Assembly: GCF_031458095.1 (NCBI RefSeq)
Contig: NZ_JAVDXU010000002.1
Span: 682,001-746,000, forward strand
DNA from: Pelomonas saccharophila_A
GTDB taxonomy: Bacteria > Pseudomonadota > Gammaproteobacteria > Burkholderiales > Burkholderiaceae_C
Direction: 5' to 3'
DNA length: 64,000 nt
Part shown: positions 24,307-33,191 of the stretch, piece after piece
Layout: each line of letters opens with the position of its first letter
Position numbering within the stretch: position 1 is the first letter of the stretch
Notes under the pieces: generated by a model
Seen by the model: only the letters and a program-made list of their open reading frames with translations
What the model was told of the DNA's origin: nothing
Database searches by the model: none
Made by a program: the position numbers and the translations under genes

Positions 24307-25431
24307 ATGTCCCATGCCCTGTCCTCCCCCCTGCCTCCGTCCGACACCGCCGGCGCGGGGCAATCGCGTTGGGAGGGCGAAGGCCAACAGTGGCGTCTCG
24401 TGCTGTGCGGCGATCCGGCCGCCGTCGACCTGCCCAAGCCGCCGACCCAACTGCCGGTGGCCGAAGGAACGCGGCTCAGCTTTGACAGCTCCGCCCTGTC
24501 GCACTGGCAGCCACCGCTGGCCGGCGCGCTGTGGCAGCTGTTGGCACCGCTGGCGCGCGGCGGCGTGCAGCTCGACTTCGAAGGACTGCCGCGCGGTCTG
24601 CAGCCGCTGCTCAAGCTCAGCCTGCCGCAAGGCGAGGTGCACAAGAAGAGCAAGGCCGACGCTGACGAAGACGCCCCGGAACCCGAATGGCGCAAGACCC
24701 TGATCTTCATCGGCGACACGCTGGCCGCCGTCGGGCGGCTGGCGCGCGGCCGCAGCGCGATGCGGCTGAGCGACTGGCTGTGGCAGATCGAGCAGACCGG
24801 CCCGCGCAGCCTGCCCATCGTGCTGCTGGTCAGCTCCCTGGTCGGGCTCATCGTGGCCTATATGGGCGCCGAGCAGTTGCAGCGCTTCGGCGCCCAGAGC
24901 TTCATCGCCAACCTCGTCACCATCGGCGTCGTGCGCGAGATCGCGGCCCTGGTCGTCGGCATCGTGCTGGCCGGGCGCGTGGGCGCGGCCTTCGCGGCCC
25001 AGATCGGCAGCATGCGTGCCGGCGAGGAGATCGACGCGTTGACGACGCTGGGCGTGAACCCGGTCGAGCACCTGGTGCTGCCACGCATGCTGGCCCTGCT
25101 CGTCACCGGCCCGCTGCTGACGCTGTGCGCCGGTATCGCCGGCCTCGCCGTGGGCTGCGCCGTGGCCGTCGGCCTCTACGACGTGCCCGCCATGGCCTAT
25201 CTGACGACGACGCGCAACGCGCTGGAGGGCTGGGACCTGTTCGTCGGCCTGCTCAAGGGCAGCGTGTATGCGATGCTGGTCGCCCTGGCCGGCTGCCGCC
25301 AGGGCCTGAACGCCGGGCGCAGCGCCCAGGCGGTCGGCGAGGCGACGACGGCGGCCGTCGTGCAGGCCATTGTCTGGATGGTGGTTGCCGCGTCGGCGCT
25401 CACGGTGATCTTCCAACGCCTGGGTGTGTGA
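24307..25431 (+). CDS. mlaE: MlaE-family ABC permease with N-terminal STAS-like domain
   Basis: A 374-residue inner-membrane permease. Residues about 10-105 look like a degenerate STAS domain, the fold of the separate MlaB protein in E. coli. The MlaE domain follows, with helices around IVLLVSSLVGLIVAYMGAEQL, the conserved GRVGAAFAAQIGSMRAGEEI and DALTTLGVNPVEHLVLPR. It forms the membrane part of a lipid transporter with the next genes. The ATG at 24307 starts a plausible N-terminus; there is no strong ribosome site. Confidence 0.85.
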   Translation: MSHALSSPLPPSDTAGAGQSRWEGEGQQWRLVLCGDPAAVDLPKPPTQLPVAEGTRLSFDSSALSHWQPPLAGALWQLLAPLARGGVQLDFEGLPRGLQPLLKLSLPQGEVHKKSKADADEDAPEPEWRKTLIFIGDTLAAVGRLARGRSAMRLSDWLWQIEQTGPRSLPIVLLVSSLVGLIVAYMGAEQLQRFGAQSFIANLVTIGVVREIAALVVGIVLAGRVGAAFAAQIGSMRAGEEIDALTTLGVNPVEHLVLPRMLALLVTGPLLTLCAGIAGLAVGCAVAVGLYDVPAMAYLTTTRNALEGWDLFVGLLKGSVYAMLVALAGCRQGLNAGRSAQAVGEATTAAVVQAIVWMVVAASALTVIFQRLGV

Positions 25432-26207
25432 TGGACAAGGGCGAGGTATTGATGCGCGTCGAGAACCTCAGCCTGCATGCCGGCGGCCGCGAGCTGCAGC
25501 AGGGCCTGAACTTCGAGGTCAAGGCCGGCGAGGTGCTGGCCATCGTCGGCGCCAGCGGCTGCGGCAAGAGCACGCTGCTGCGCCACATGATCGGCCTGCA
25601 GACGCCCAGGACCGGCCGCGTGCTGTGGACGGCCGGCGGCGCCGAGCGCGACGTGCATGGCGACGACCCGCCGCGGCGCGAGATCGGTGTGGCTTTCCAG
25701 GCTGGTGCGCTGTGGAGCAGCATGACGGTGGGCGAGAACCTGATGCTGCCGCTGGAGCTCTACACCGAGCACGACGAGGCCGAGCGCGAGCGCCAGGCCC
25801 GCTTCAAGCTGGCCCTGGCCGGGCTGGACGACCCCGCCACCTTCGACGCCGAGCCGTCGGCGCTGTCGGGCGGCATGAAGAAGCGTGCAGCAATAGCCCG
25901 CGCCCTGATGCTGGATCCGCCGCTGCTGTGCCTGGACGAGCCGTCGGCCGGCCTGGACCCGCTGACCTCGGCACGGCTGGACGACCTCATCAGGAAGCTC
26001 AAGGACGAGATGGGCCGGGCCATCGTCCTGGTCACGCATGAGCTGGAGAGCCTGTTCGCCGTGGCCGACCGCCTGCTCTTCCTCGACGTCGAGGCGCACA
26101 CGGCGACAGCCCTGGGTCCGCCGGCCGAACTGCGCGACCACGGTCCCGACGCGGTCCGCGAGTTCCTGACGCGCGGCCGGCACAACGCCGAGAAGGAGGC
26201 CGCGTGA
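25431..26207 (+). CDS. mlaF: ABC ATPase of MCE lipid transport system (MlaF-like)
   Basis: A 258-residue ATPase with Walker A GASGCGKST, signature LSGGMKKR, Walker B LLCLDEP and the H-loop VTHE. The MKKR after the signature is typical of MlaF proteins. It powers the MlaE permease, whose stop overlaps its start by one base (TGATG). Its own stop overlaps the MCE gene start. Confidence 0.87.
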   Translation: MDKGEVLMRVENLSLHAGGRELQQGLNFEVKAGEVLAIVGASGCGKSTLLRHMIGLQTPRTGRVLWTAGGAERDVHGDDPPRREIGVAFQAGALWSSMTVGENLMLPLELYTEHDEAERERQARFKLALAGLDDPATFDAEPSALSGGMKKRAAIARALMLDPPLLCLDEPSAGLDPLTSARLDDLIRKLKDEMGRAIVLVTHELESLFAVADRLLFLDVEAHTATALGPPAELRDHGPDAVREFLTRGRHNAEKEAA

Positions 26208-27253
26208 AGCGCCGCCGCGCCAGCCCCCTGGTCATCGGCGCCTTTGTCGTCGGCGCCCTGGCCATCTTCGTTGCCGCCCTCATCCTGCTGCCGGGCCAGC
26301 ACTGGTTCAAGCAGCCGCAGCGCGTCGTCATGTTCTTCAGCGGCTCCGTGTTCGGCCTGCAGAAGGGCGCGCCGGTCGTGTTCCGCGGCGTGCATGTCGG
26401 CGACGTGACCGAGATCCGCGTCTACTACGACAGCAAGACCGACAGCTTCGCCATCCCCGTCGTCGCCGAGCTCGACGACGACGCGGTGCGCAACCTGGAT
26501 GGGCACCGCTCGCACGGCGACATCGCCCATGCGCTGCCGACGCTGATCGAGCGCGGCCTGACCGCCCAGCTCGGCACGCAAAGCCTGGTGACCGGCCAGC
26601 TCTACGTCGACCTGGACATCCGCGCCAAGCCCAAGGGCGTGCTGCATGGCGGCTATCGCGGCGACGCCACCGAGATCCCGACCAGCGCCACCGTCTTCCA
26701 GGCGCTGAAGAACCAGCTCGAGAGCGTGGACCTGCGCAAGATCCTCGACGACCTGAGCCAGATCGCCAATTCCGCCCGCACCCTGATCGCGTCGCCCGAG
26801 CTGAAGCAGGGCATGCAGGACTTTGCCGCCACGGCCGGCCATGCGCGCAAGCTGGCCGCCCAGCTGGAGGCACGCGCCACGCCTCTGACACGCAGCGCAG
26901 AGCACGCCATGGCCAGCGTGGACCGCGCGGGCGACAAGGTATCCCGTGCGGCCGACAAGGTCGGCACAGGTGCGGACACGGTCAACGTGCTGCTCGATCC
27001 CAAGGGCCCGCTGGTGCCGGATCTGCAGAAGACGCTGGCCGAGCTGCAGCGCGCCAGCGCCTCGTTGCGCGAAGCGGCCGACGGCGACGGGCCGCTGCTG
27101 CAGCAGACCGAGCGCACGATGCGCGACCTGTCGCAGGCGGCGCGAGCCCTGCGCCAGCTCGCCAACACGCTGGACGCGCAGCCCGAGGCGCTGCTGCGCG
27201 GCCGCAAGCCCGATCCGAGTCCACCCGCGCCAGCCAGGGAGCCCGCACGATGA
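26204..27253 (+). CDS. mlaD: MCE-domain periplasmic lipid-binding protein (MlaD-like)
   Basis: A 349-residue protein with one N-terminal membrane anchor (residues about 10-30) and one MCE domain (about 40-145, with GLQKGAPVVFRGVHVGDVTEI). A long helical region follows (about 170-320), rich in Ala/Leu/Arg heptads. Such proteins form hexamers whose helices make a channel for phospholipids. At this length it is closer to MlaD-related long forms than to the multi-MCE PqiB. The GTG start has a very strong AAGGAGG site and overlaps the ATPase stop. Confidence 0.85.
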   Translation: MKRRRASPLVIGAFVVGALAIFVAALILLPGQHWFKQPQRVVMFFSGSVFGLQKGAPVVFRGVHVGDVTEIRVYYDSKTDSFAIPVVAELDDDAVRNLDGHRSHGDIAHALPTLIERGLTAQLGTQSLVTGQLYVDLDIRAKPKGVLHGGYRGDATEIPTSATVFQALKNQLESVDLRKILDDLSQIANSARTLIASPELKQGMQDFAATAGHARKLAAQLEARATPLTRSAEHAMASVDRAGDKVSRAADKVGTGADTVNVLLDPKGPLVPDLQKTLAELQRASASLREAADGDGPLLQQTERTMRDLSQAARALRQLANTLDAQPEALLRGRKPDPSPPAPAREPAR

Positions 27254-27861
27254 AGTCCATCGCCCTTCACCGCCGAGACCTGGTGCTGCTGGCCGCGGCC
27301 GCCCTGGCTGGCTGCGCCACGCGCGACACACCGCCGCGACGTCTTTATGGCCTGACCGGCGCGCCGCCGTTGCCACCCGACGCCAAGCCCGGCCAGGACG
27401 GCCGCACCTGGGTGCTGAGCCCGCAGATCGCCCTGCCGGAGCTGCTGGACCGCGACGAGATCCTGGTGGCTGAAGGCAGTGCCGGCCTGCGGGCCTGGCC
27501 CGAGGCGCGCTGGGCCGAACCCTTGCGCGAGGCCCTGCCGCGCCTGCTGGCCGAGGATCTGGGACGGCTGCGCCAACCCTATCCCGTCGCCCTGGCCTCG
27601 GCACCCGACCACGATGCCGAATCGCTGCGCCTTCTGGTGCAGGTGGATGAATGGCTGGCCCGCCCCGACGGCGCCGGTCTGAGGTTGACGCTGCGCGCAC
27701 GCTGGCGCTGGACGCCTCTGCATGCGCCAGCCGGCACGGCCCTGCCGGCAGCGGGATCCGCGGAGCTGATGCTGCCCTGCGTGGCGCAGGCCGACGCTCT
27801 GGCCGACGCCCACCGGCGCAGCATCGTGCAGCTGGCTGCGCGCATCGTCTCAGCCTCGTGA
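27250..27861 (+). CDS. PqiC-like ABC-type transport auxiliary lipoprotein
   Basis: A 203-residue lipoprotein with the signal VLLAAAALAGC and lipobox LAGC (Cys near residue 22). The YGLTGAP and AARIVSAS ends match the auxiliary lipoprotein family (PqiC, former DUF330) that sits at the outer membrane and receives lipid from MCE tunnels. It overlaps the MCE gene by ATGA and closes the four-gene operon. No MlaC or MlaA homologue is present, so this lipoprotein probably forms the outer-membrane end. Confidence 0.8.
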   Translation: MKSIALHRRDLVLLAAAALAGCATRDTPPRRLYGLTGAPPLPPDAKPGQDGRTWVLSPQIALPELLDRDEILVAEGSAGLRAWPEARWAEPLREALPRLLAEDLGRLRQPYPVALASAPDHDAESLRLLVQVDEWLARPDGAGLRLTLRARWRWTPLHAPAGTALPAAGSAELMLPCVAQADALADAHRRSIVQLAARIVSAS

Positions 27862-28009
27862 ACTGCGACACGCCGTCGCCTGGACGGCTTCAGGCAGACC
27901 CTGAGGAAAGGGCCGCGAAGGCGCTGGAACAATCGCCGCCGCAGGGGCGGCTGCCTCGCTGACAAAAAAATCGCGCCCGGGCCGCCCGAGGGCGCCAAGG
28001 GAGTGAGTG

Positions 28010-28474
28010 ATGTTGAGTGGCTTGAGGTCCTGGATCTTTCTGCTGGCGCTGCTGATCGGCGGGCCCTATGTGATGTTCAGTGGCGCCAGCGATGCGCGCG
28101 ACATCAAGCGCCTGCAGGCCAATGGCCGCGAGACCATGGCCGTCGTGGAAAGCATTGAATGGCGCAAGAAGCGCAGCGGCTCGGAGAGCGGCTTCCGCGG
28201 CCATATCGTCTTCAAGACGGAGGCCGGCAACCTGGTCAATGCCGAGATCGGCCTGCCCCAGCAGCAGGGCCAGGCCATGAAGGACGGCAAGGCCGACCCC
28301 GTGGTCAAGGTGCGTTATCTGCCCAATGAACCCAATGTCGTGCGCCTGGCCGACATGCAGGACAACACCAGCGAAACACGCTGGATCGGCGCCGTCATGT
28401 TCCTCATCGGCCTGGCCCTGCTGATCTGGCGCTGGCGCAAGAGCTCGGCCGGACCGGCGACCGCAGCGGCCTGA
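28010..28474 (+). CDS. DUF3592-like membrane protein
   Basis: A 154-residue protein with an N-terminal helix (SWIFLLALLIGGPYVMF), a soluble beta-rich middle (about residues 30-115) and a second helix (WIGAVMFLIGLALLIW) near the C-terminus, the layout of DUF3592 proteins. Role unknown. The ATG has AGGGAG six bases upstream; a GTG one codon earlier is possible. A hairpin (GCGCCC 27973-27978 with GGGCGC 27990-27995) ends two bases before that ribosome site. It is separate from the MCE operon by about 150 bases. Confidence 0.65.
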   Translation: MLSGLRSWIFLLALLIGGPYVMFSGASDARDIKRLQANGRETMAVVESIEWRKKRSGSESGFRGHIVFKTEAGNLVNAEIGLPQQQGQAMKDGKADPVVKVRYLPNEPNVVRLADMQDNTSETRWIGAVMFLIGLALLIWRWRKSSAGPATAAA

Positions 28475-28481
28475 TGAAAGA

Positions 28482-28500
28482 GGGCCGGCGGCGCCGGCCC
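28482..28500. terminator. hairpin between convergent genes
   Basis: GGGCCGGC and GCCGGCCC pair perfectly around a three-base loop, between the DUF3592-like gene and the convergent outer-membrane factor gene. No T-tract is present on either strand, so termination is plausible but not certain. Confidence 0.5.
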
Positions 28501-28504
28501 TGCA

Positions 28505-29893
28505 TCACTGCGCTGCGGTGAGCCGTGCGGCGAAGGCCTTGTGCACGCCAAGCAGGGCTGCGGCGCGCTGCGTCTGCACTTGGATCAACGCATCCGCTGC
28601 CGCCAGGCGATCCTGCTCGGCCGTGAGCAGGGCATAGAAGTCGGTCACGCCGGCATCAAAGCGCTTCAGGGCCAGTTCGCGGGCGCGCACCGTTGCCTCT
28701 GCGGCCGTGGCCTGGGCCGTGGCCTGCAGCTCGGTTTCGCGCAGCGTCGACAGGCTGCCCTGGGCATCCTGCAGGGCCGTCAGCTGGGCCTGCTCCGCAT
28801 TCGCGACCGCTGCTTCATAACCGGCGCGGGCCGCGCTTTCCTCGGCCTTGCGGGCGCCGAAGTCCAGGAAGTTCCAGTTCAGCGCGGCAGCAATGCTGTG
28901 GATCTGCGTGCCGCTCTTGAACAGGTCACCGGCACTCCCGGCGCTCCAGCCGATCTGGCCGGTCAGGCCGATGCTCGGCCAGCGCGCGGCCCAGGCGACA
29001 TGGGCGCGCGAGGCGGCGGCCTGGGCGCGCGCGGCGGCGGCCTTCACATCGGGACGTTGCGCGAGCAGGCCGGCCGGGTCGGGCAGCGTGCCCAGGCTGA
29101 CGAGGCGAGGCTCGGGCATGGCCGGCAGCGGGTCGCTGTCGGCCTTGTCGCAATCGGCCGGCGCTTGGCCGCGCAGCACGTCGAGCTGCAGCCGCGTGAG
29201 ACAGGCGGCGTTGCGCAGCGCGGGCACGCTGGCCGAGGTCTGGGCCACCAGCGCTTCGGCGCGGGCCTGGTCCAGGGCGGTGCCGCGGCCGGCGCCGACG
29301 CGGGCCTTGACGAGGTCGAGCAGCTGGTTCTGCACGACCAGGGTCTCCTTGGCCAGCTTGAGGCGATGGCCGAGGCCGATGAGCTGGGTCTGCAGGTTCA
29401 GCGCCGTGCCGGCCAGGCTGAGCTGGGCCGCATCGCGGTCCAGCGCCGCTCCTTCGGCGTCACGGCTGGCGGCCTGGGCATTGGCCGCGGCGCGCCCCCA
29501 CAGGTCGACCTCCCAACCCGCCGTCGCATTGACGCCGTAGCTGGTGAAGTTGCGGAACACGCCCTGGTCGTTGGGCGCGCGCTGGCGGCTGGCGCTGGCG
29601 CCCAGGCCGACCGTGGGCAGGCGCTGGGCGCCGGCGGCGGTGGCCAGAGCCTCGGCCTGCTTCAGCCGCGCCGCGGAGGCGCGCAGGTCGCGGTTGTTGG
29701 CCAGCACCTCGTCGACGACGCGCTGCAGCTGGGCGCTGTCGACAAAGGCTTGCGTCATCGTCGCGGCGCCGGGGTTGGCTGGCGGCAGTTGCGCGAACTT
29801 CTCGGGGGCCAGATTGGCGGGGCCGGACGACAGGCCCGGTGCGGCGCAGCCGACGAGGGCCGCGAGGGCGAGGGGGGTCAAGCGAGCGAGCAT
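28505..29893 (-). CDS. RND efflux outer-membrane factor (OprM/NodT family)
   Basis: A 462-residue outer-membrane lipoprotein (lipobox LVGC near residue 15) with two repeated coiled-coil regions typical of TolC/OprM proteins (segments NNRDLRASAARLKQAEA and YEAAVANAEQAQLTAL). It forms the exit duct for the pump encoded just upstream. The ATG at 29893 is one base after the pump stop, with AAGGAGG nine bases before it. It is the last gene of the adaptor-pump-duct operon. Confidence 0.87.
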   Translation of the reverse strand: MLARLTPLALAALVGCAAPGLSSGPANLAPEKFAQLPPANPGAATMTQAFVDSAQLQRVVDEVLANNRDLRASAARLKQAEALATAAGAQRLPTVGLGASASRQRAPNDQGVFRNFTSYGVNATAGWEVDLWGRAAANAQAASRDAEGAALDRDAAQLSLAGTALNLQTQLIGLGHRLKLAKETLVVQNQLLDLVKARVGAGRGTALDQARAEALVAQTSASVPALRNAACLTRLQLDVLRGQAPADCDKADSDPLPAMPEPRLVSLGTLPDPAGLLAQRPDVKAAAARAQAAASRAHVAWAARWPSIGLTGQIGWSAGSAGDLFKSGTQIHSIAAALNWNFLDFGARKAEESAARAGYEAAVANAEQAQLTALQDAQGSLSTLRETELQATAQATAAEATVRARELALKRFDAGVTDFYALLTAEQDRLAAADALIQVQTQRAAALLGVHKAFAARLTAAQ

Positions 29894-29894
29894 G

Positions 29895-32800
29895 TCAGTG
29901 GCCCTCCTTTTCGTCGTCGATGCCGGGATGGAAGGCATGCGCAGAGGCGTCGATCTGGGCCCGCACCGCCGCGGCGTGGGCGCGGCGCTTCTCGGTGCCC
30001 TTGCGCAGCAGGCTGTAGAAGACCGGCGTCAGGAAGATGCCGAAGAAGGTCACGCCCAGCATGCCGGCGAACACGGCGATACCCATGGCGCGGCGCATCT
30101 CGCTGCCGGCGCCGCTGCCCAGGATCAGCGGGATGACGCCGGCACAGAAGGCGATGGACGTCATCAGGATGGGGCGCAGGCGCAGGCGGCAGGCCTCGGT
30201 GACCGCATCAAAGATGGACTTGCCCTGCTCCTCCAGCTCCTTGGCGAACTCGACGATCAGGATGGCGTTCTTGCACGCCAGCCCGACCAGCACGACCAAG
30301 GCCACCTGGGTGAAGATGTTCAGGTCCCCCGCCTGCATGAAGGGCGGGAAGTGCGACAGCCAGACGCCGAACAGCGCCGACAGGATGCACATCGGCACGA
30401 TCAGGATGATGGCCAGCGGCAGGCTCCAGCTCTCGTACTGGGCAGCCAGCACGAGGATGACGAGCAGCACCGAGAAGGCCAGCACCGCGGCCAGCGTCGG
30501 GATCTTCACGTTCAGCACCGGCACGTTGACGTCGCGCGTCAGGCGGTCCTGGTAGCTGAGCTCGGTGAATTCATAGCCAAAGCCGCGCGGCAGGGTCTTC
30601 AACAGCTGTTCGATCTCGGCCTCGGCCTGGCCCGACGAGAAGCCGGGCTTGGGCGCGCCATTGATGTCGGCCGACGGGAAGCCGTTGTAGCGCGTCACGC
30701 GGGTCGGGCCGAAAGTGGGCTCGACGCTCATCAGCGAGCCCAGCGGCACCATCTCGCCGGCGTCGTTGCGGGTCTTCAGCTGCGTGATGTCCTCGGCCTT
30801 GGCGCGGAAGGGCGCGTCGGCCTGCACGATGACCTGGTAGGTCTTGCCGAACTTGGTGAAGTCGTTGACGTAGAGGGACCCGAGGTTGATCTGCAGCGTG
30901 TCGTAGATGGAGGCCAGCGGCACGCCCATCTGCTTGGCCTTGGTGCGGTCCACGTTGGCGAACAGCTGGGGCACGTTGATGTCGTAGTTGGAATACGGCG
31001 TGCCGATGCTGGTGTTGGGGTTGCCATAGACCTGGCCCAGCGTGGCCCAGACGGCGCCGTACAGGGCCTGCTCACCCTGGCTGCTGCGGTCCTGCACCTG
31101 CACCTTGAAGCCGCCGGCAATGCCCAGGCCGTCGACCGGCGGCGGCGGCACGACGAACATGCGCGCGCCCTGGATCTCCTGGATGGCGCCATTGACCTTG
31201 CCAAGGATGGCTTCCTTGCTGAGGTCGCGCGAGGTGCGCTTGTCGAAGTCCTCCAGGCCGAAGAAGACGATGCCCTCGTTGGGCGCGGCCGAGAAGCCGG
31301 CGCCCGACAGGCCGGGGAAAGCCACCGAGTCCTTGATGCCGGGCACCTTGAGCGCGATCGCGCTCATGCGGCGGATGACTTCCTCGGTGCGGTCCAGGCT
31401 GGCGCCGGCCGGCAGCTGTGCGATGCCGATGAGGTATTGCTTGTCCGGCGCGGGCACGAAGCCGCTCGGGATGCGCGACATCAGCAGGGCCGTGGCGCCA
31501 AGCAGCAGGGCATAGACGATGAGGGCCACCGACTTGCGCTTCAGGATGCCGGTGACGCCGCGGCCATAGTCTTCGGAGCGGCGGTGGAAGAAGCGGTTGA
31601 ACCAGTGGAAGAAGCGGCCGAAGACCTTGTCCATGCCGCGCATCAGCGCGTCCTTGGGCGCGTCATGCGGGCGCAGCAGGATGGCGGCCAGGGCTGGCGA
31701 CAGGGTCAGCGAGTTGAAGGCCGAGATCACCGTCGAGATGGCGATGGTGACGGCGAACTGCTTGTAGAACTGGCCCGACAGGCCCGGCACCAGGGTCAGC
31801 GGAATAAAGACCGCGCACAGCACCAGGGCGATGGCGATGATGGGGCCCGAGACCTCCTGCATGGCCTTGACCGTCGCCGCATGCGGCGTGAGACCGTCCT
31901 GGATGTTGCGCTCGACGTTCTCCACCACCACGATGGCGTCGTCCACCACGATGCCGATGGCCAGCACGAGGCCGAACAGCGTCAGCGTGTTGATGGAGAA
32001 GCCCAGCAGCAGCAGCACGGCGAAGGTGCCGACGATGGACACCGGCACGGCCACCAGCGGGATGATGGAGGCGCGCCAGGTCTGCAGGAAGATGATGACG
32101 ACGAGCACCACGAGGCCGACGGCCTCGAACAGCGTGTGCACGACCTTCTCGATGGAGGTCTGCACGAAGCGCGTCGGGTCGTAGACGATGTCGTAGTCCA
32201 CGCCCTTGGGGAAGCTGGGCTTCAGGCGCTCCATGGTCTTGCGGACGTTGTCGGAGATGGCCAGCGCGTTGGAGCCGGGCGCCTGGAAGACGGCGATGGC
32301 CGCGGCCTCCTTGTTGTTCAGCAGGCTGCGCAGCGCATAGGTGTTGGCGCTGATCTCGACGCGGCCGAGATCCTTCACGCGCACCATGGCGCCCGTCCTG
32401 GGCTCGCTGCGAACGATGATGTTGCCGAACTCCTCCTCGGTGGCCAGGCGGCCTTGGGCGTTGATGGCGAGCTGGAAGTCCGTGCCCTTGGGGGAGGGCG
32501 ACGCACCGAGCACGCCGGCGGCCACCTGGGTGTTCTGCTCGCGGATGGCGCCAACGACTTCGCCGGCCGTCAGGTTGCGGGCGGCCAGCTTCTGCGGGTC
32601 CAGCCAGATGCGCATGGCGTAGTCGCCGGCGCCGAAGCTCAGCACCGAGCCCATGCCGGGCACGCGCAGCAGGTCGTCACGCACGTTCAGCGTGCCGTAG
32701 TTGCGCAGATAGAGAGCGTCGCGCGAGTTGTCCGGGCTGACCAGGTGGACCACCATGGTCAGGTTGGAGGCGGCCTTCTCGGTCGTCACGCCGATCTGGC

Positions 32801-33173
32801 GCACGATGTCGGGCAGGCGCGGCAGGGCGCGGTTGATGCGGTTCTGCACCGCCGTCTCGGCGGCCTCGGGATGGGTGCCGATCTTGAAGGTGACCGTCAG
32901 CGTCATGGCGCCATCGCCGGTGGCCTGGCTGTCGAAATACAGCACGTTCTCGAGGCCGTTGATCTGCTCCTCGAGCGGCGTCGCCACCGTCTCGGCGATG
33001 ACGCGCGGATTCGCGCCGGGGTACTGGGCGCGCACGACGACCTGGGGCGGCGCGACCTCGGGGTATTCGGAGATCGGCAGCAGCGGGATGGCCAGCGCGC
33101 CAATCAGGAAGATGAAGAGGGACAACACGGTCGCGAAGCGCGGCCGGTCGATGAAGAAGCGTGAGATGTCCAT
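29895..33173 (-). CDS. RND multidrug efflux pump, HAE1 family
   Basis: A 1092-residue inner-membrane transporter with the twelve-helix, two-large-loop RND layout. It opens MDISRFFIDRPRFATVLSLF and has SEYPEVAPPQVVVRAQYPGA, the proton-relay aspartates in VLAIGIVVDDAIVVVENVER and the repeat-two PLALILIVPMCILSALFGVW region. It is closest by eye to MexF/BpeF/OqxB pumps that export chloramphenicol, quinolones or trimethoprim. It is about 30-50 residues longer than MexF because of a charged C-terminal tail. No regulator gene adjoins the operon. Confidence 0.9.
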   Translation of the reverse strand: MDISRFFIDRPRFATVLSLFIFLIGALAIPLLPISEYPEVAPPQVVVRAQYPGANPRVIAETVATPLEEQINGLENVLYFDSQATGDGAMTLTVTFKIGTHPEAAETAVQNRINRALPRLPDIVRQIGVTTEKAASNLTMVVHLVSPDNSRDALYLRNYGTLNVRDDLLRVPGMGSVLSFGAGDYAMRIWLDPQKLAARNLTAGEVVGAIREQNTQVAAGVLGASPSPKGTDFQLAINAQGRLATEEEFGNIIVRSEPRTGAMVRVKDLGRVEISANTYALRSLLNNKEAAAIAVFQAPGSNALAISDNVRKTMERLKPSFPKGVDYDIVYDPTRFVQTSIEKVVHTLFEAVGLVVLVVIIFLQTWRASIIPLVAVPVSIVGTFAVLLLLGFSINTLTLFGLVLAIGIVVDDAIVVVENVERNIQDGLTPHAATVKAMQEVSGPIIAIALVLCAVFIPLTLVPGLSGQFYKQFAVTIAISTVISAFNSLTLSPALAAILLRPHDAPKDALMRGMDKVFGRFFHWFNRFFHRRSEDYGRGVTGILKRKSVALIVYALLLGATALLMSRIPSGFVPAPDKQYLIGIAQLPAGASLDRTEEVIRRMSAIALKVPGIKDSVAFPGLSGAGFSAAPNEGIVFFGLEDFDKRTSRDLSKEAILGKVNGAIQEIQGARMFVVPPPPVDGLGIAGGFKVQVQDRSSQGEQALYGAVWATLGQVYGNPNTSIGTPYSNYDINVPQLFANVDRTKAKQMGVPLASIYDTLQINLGSLYVNDFTKFGKTYQVIVQADAPFRAKAEDITQLKTRNDAGEMVPLGSLMSVEPTFGPTRVTRYNGFPSADINGAPKPGFSSGQAEAEIEQLLKTLPRGFGYEFTELSYQDRLTRDVNVPVLNVKIPTLAAVLAFSVLLVILVLAAQYESWSLPLAIILIVPMCILSALFGVWLSHFPPFMQAGDLNIFTQVALVVLVGLACKNAILIVEFAKELEEQGKSIFDAVTEACRLRLRPILMTSIAFCAGVIPLILGSGAGSEMRRAMGIAVFAGMLGVTFFGIFLTPVFYSLLRKGTEKRRAHAAAVRAQIDASAHAFHPGIDDEKEGH

Positions 33174-33191
33174 GGGGCGTCCGCCTTGGGA

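Noticed and set aside
29544..33164. A 1206-codon open frame on the plus strand
   Set aside because: It is antisense to the RND pump and outer-membrane factor genes; its product is a His/Gln/Asp-rich low-complexity string typical of antisense frames in GC-rich genes.
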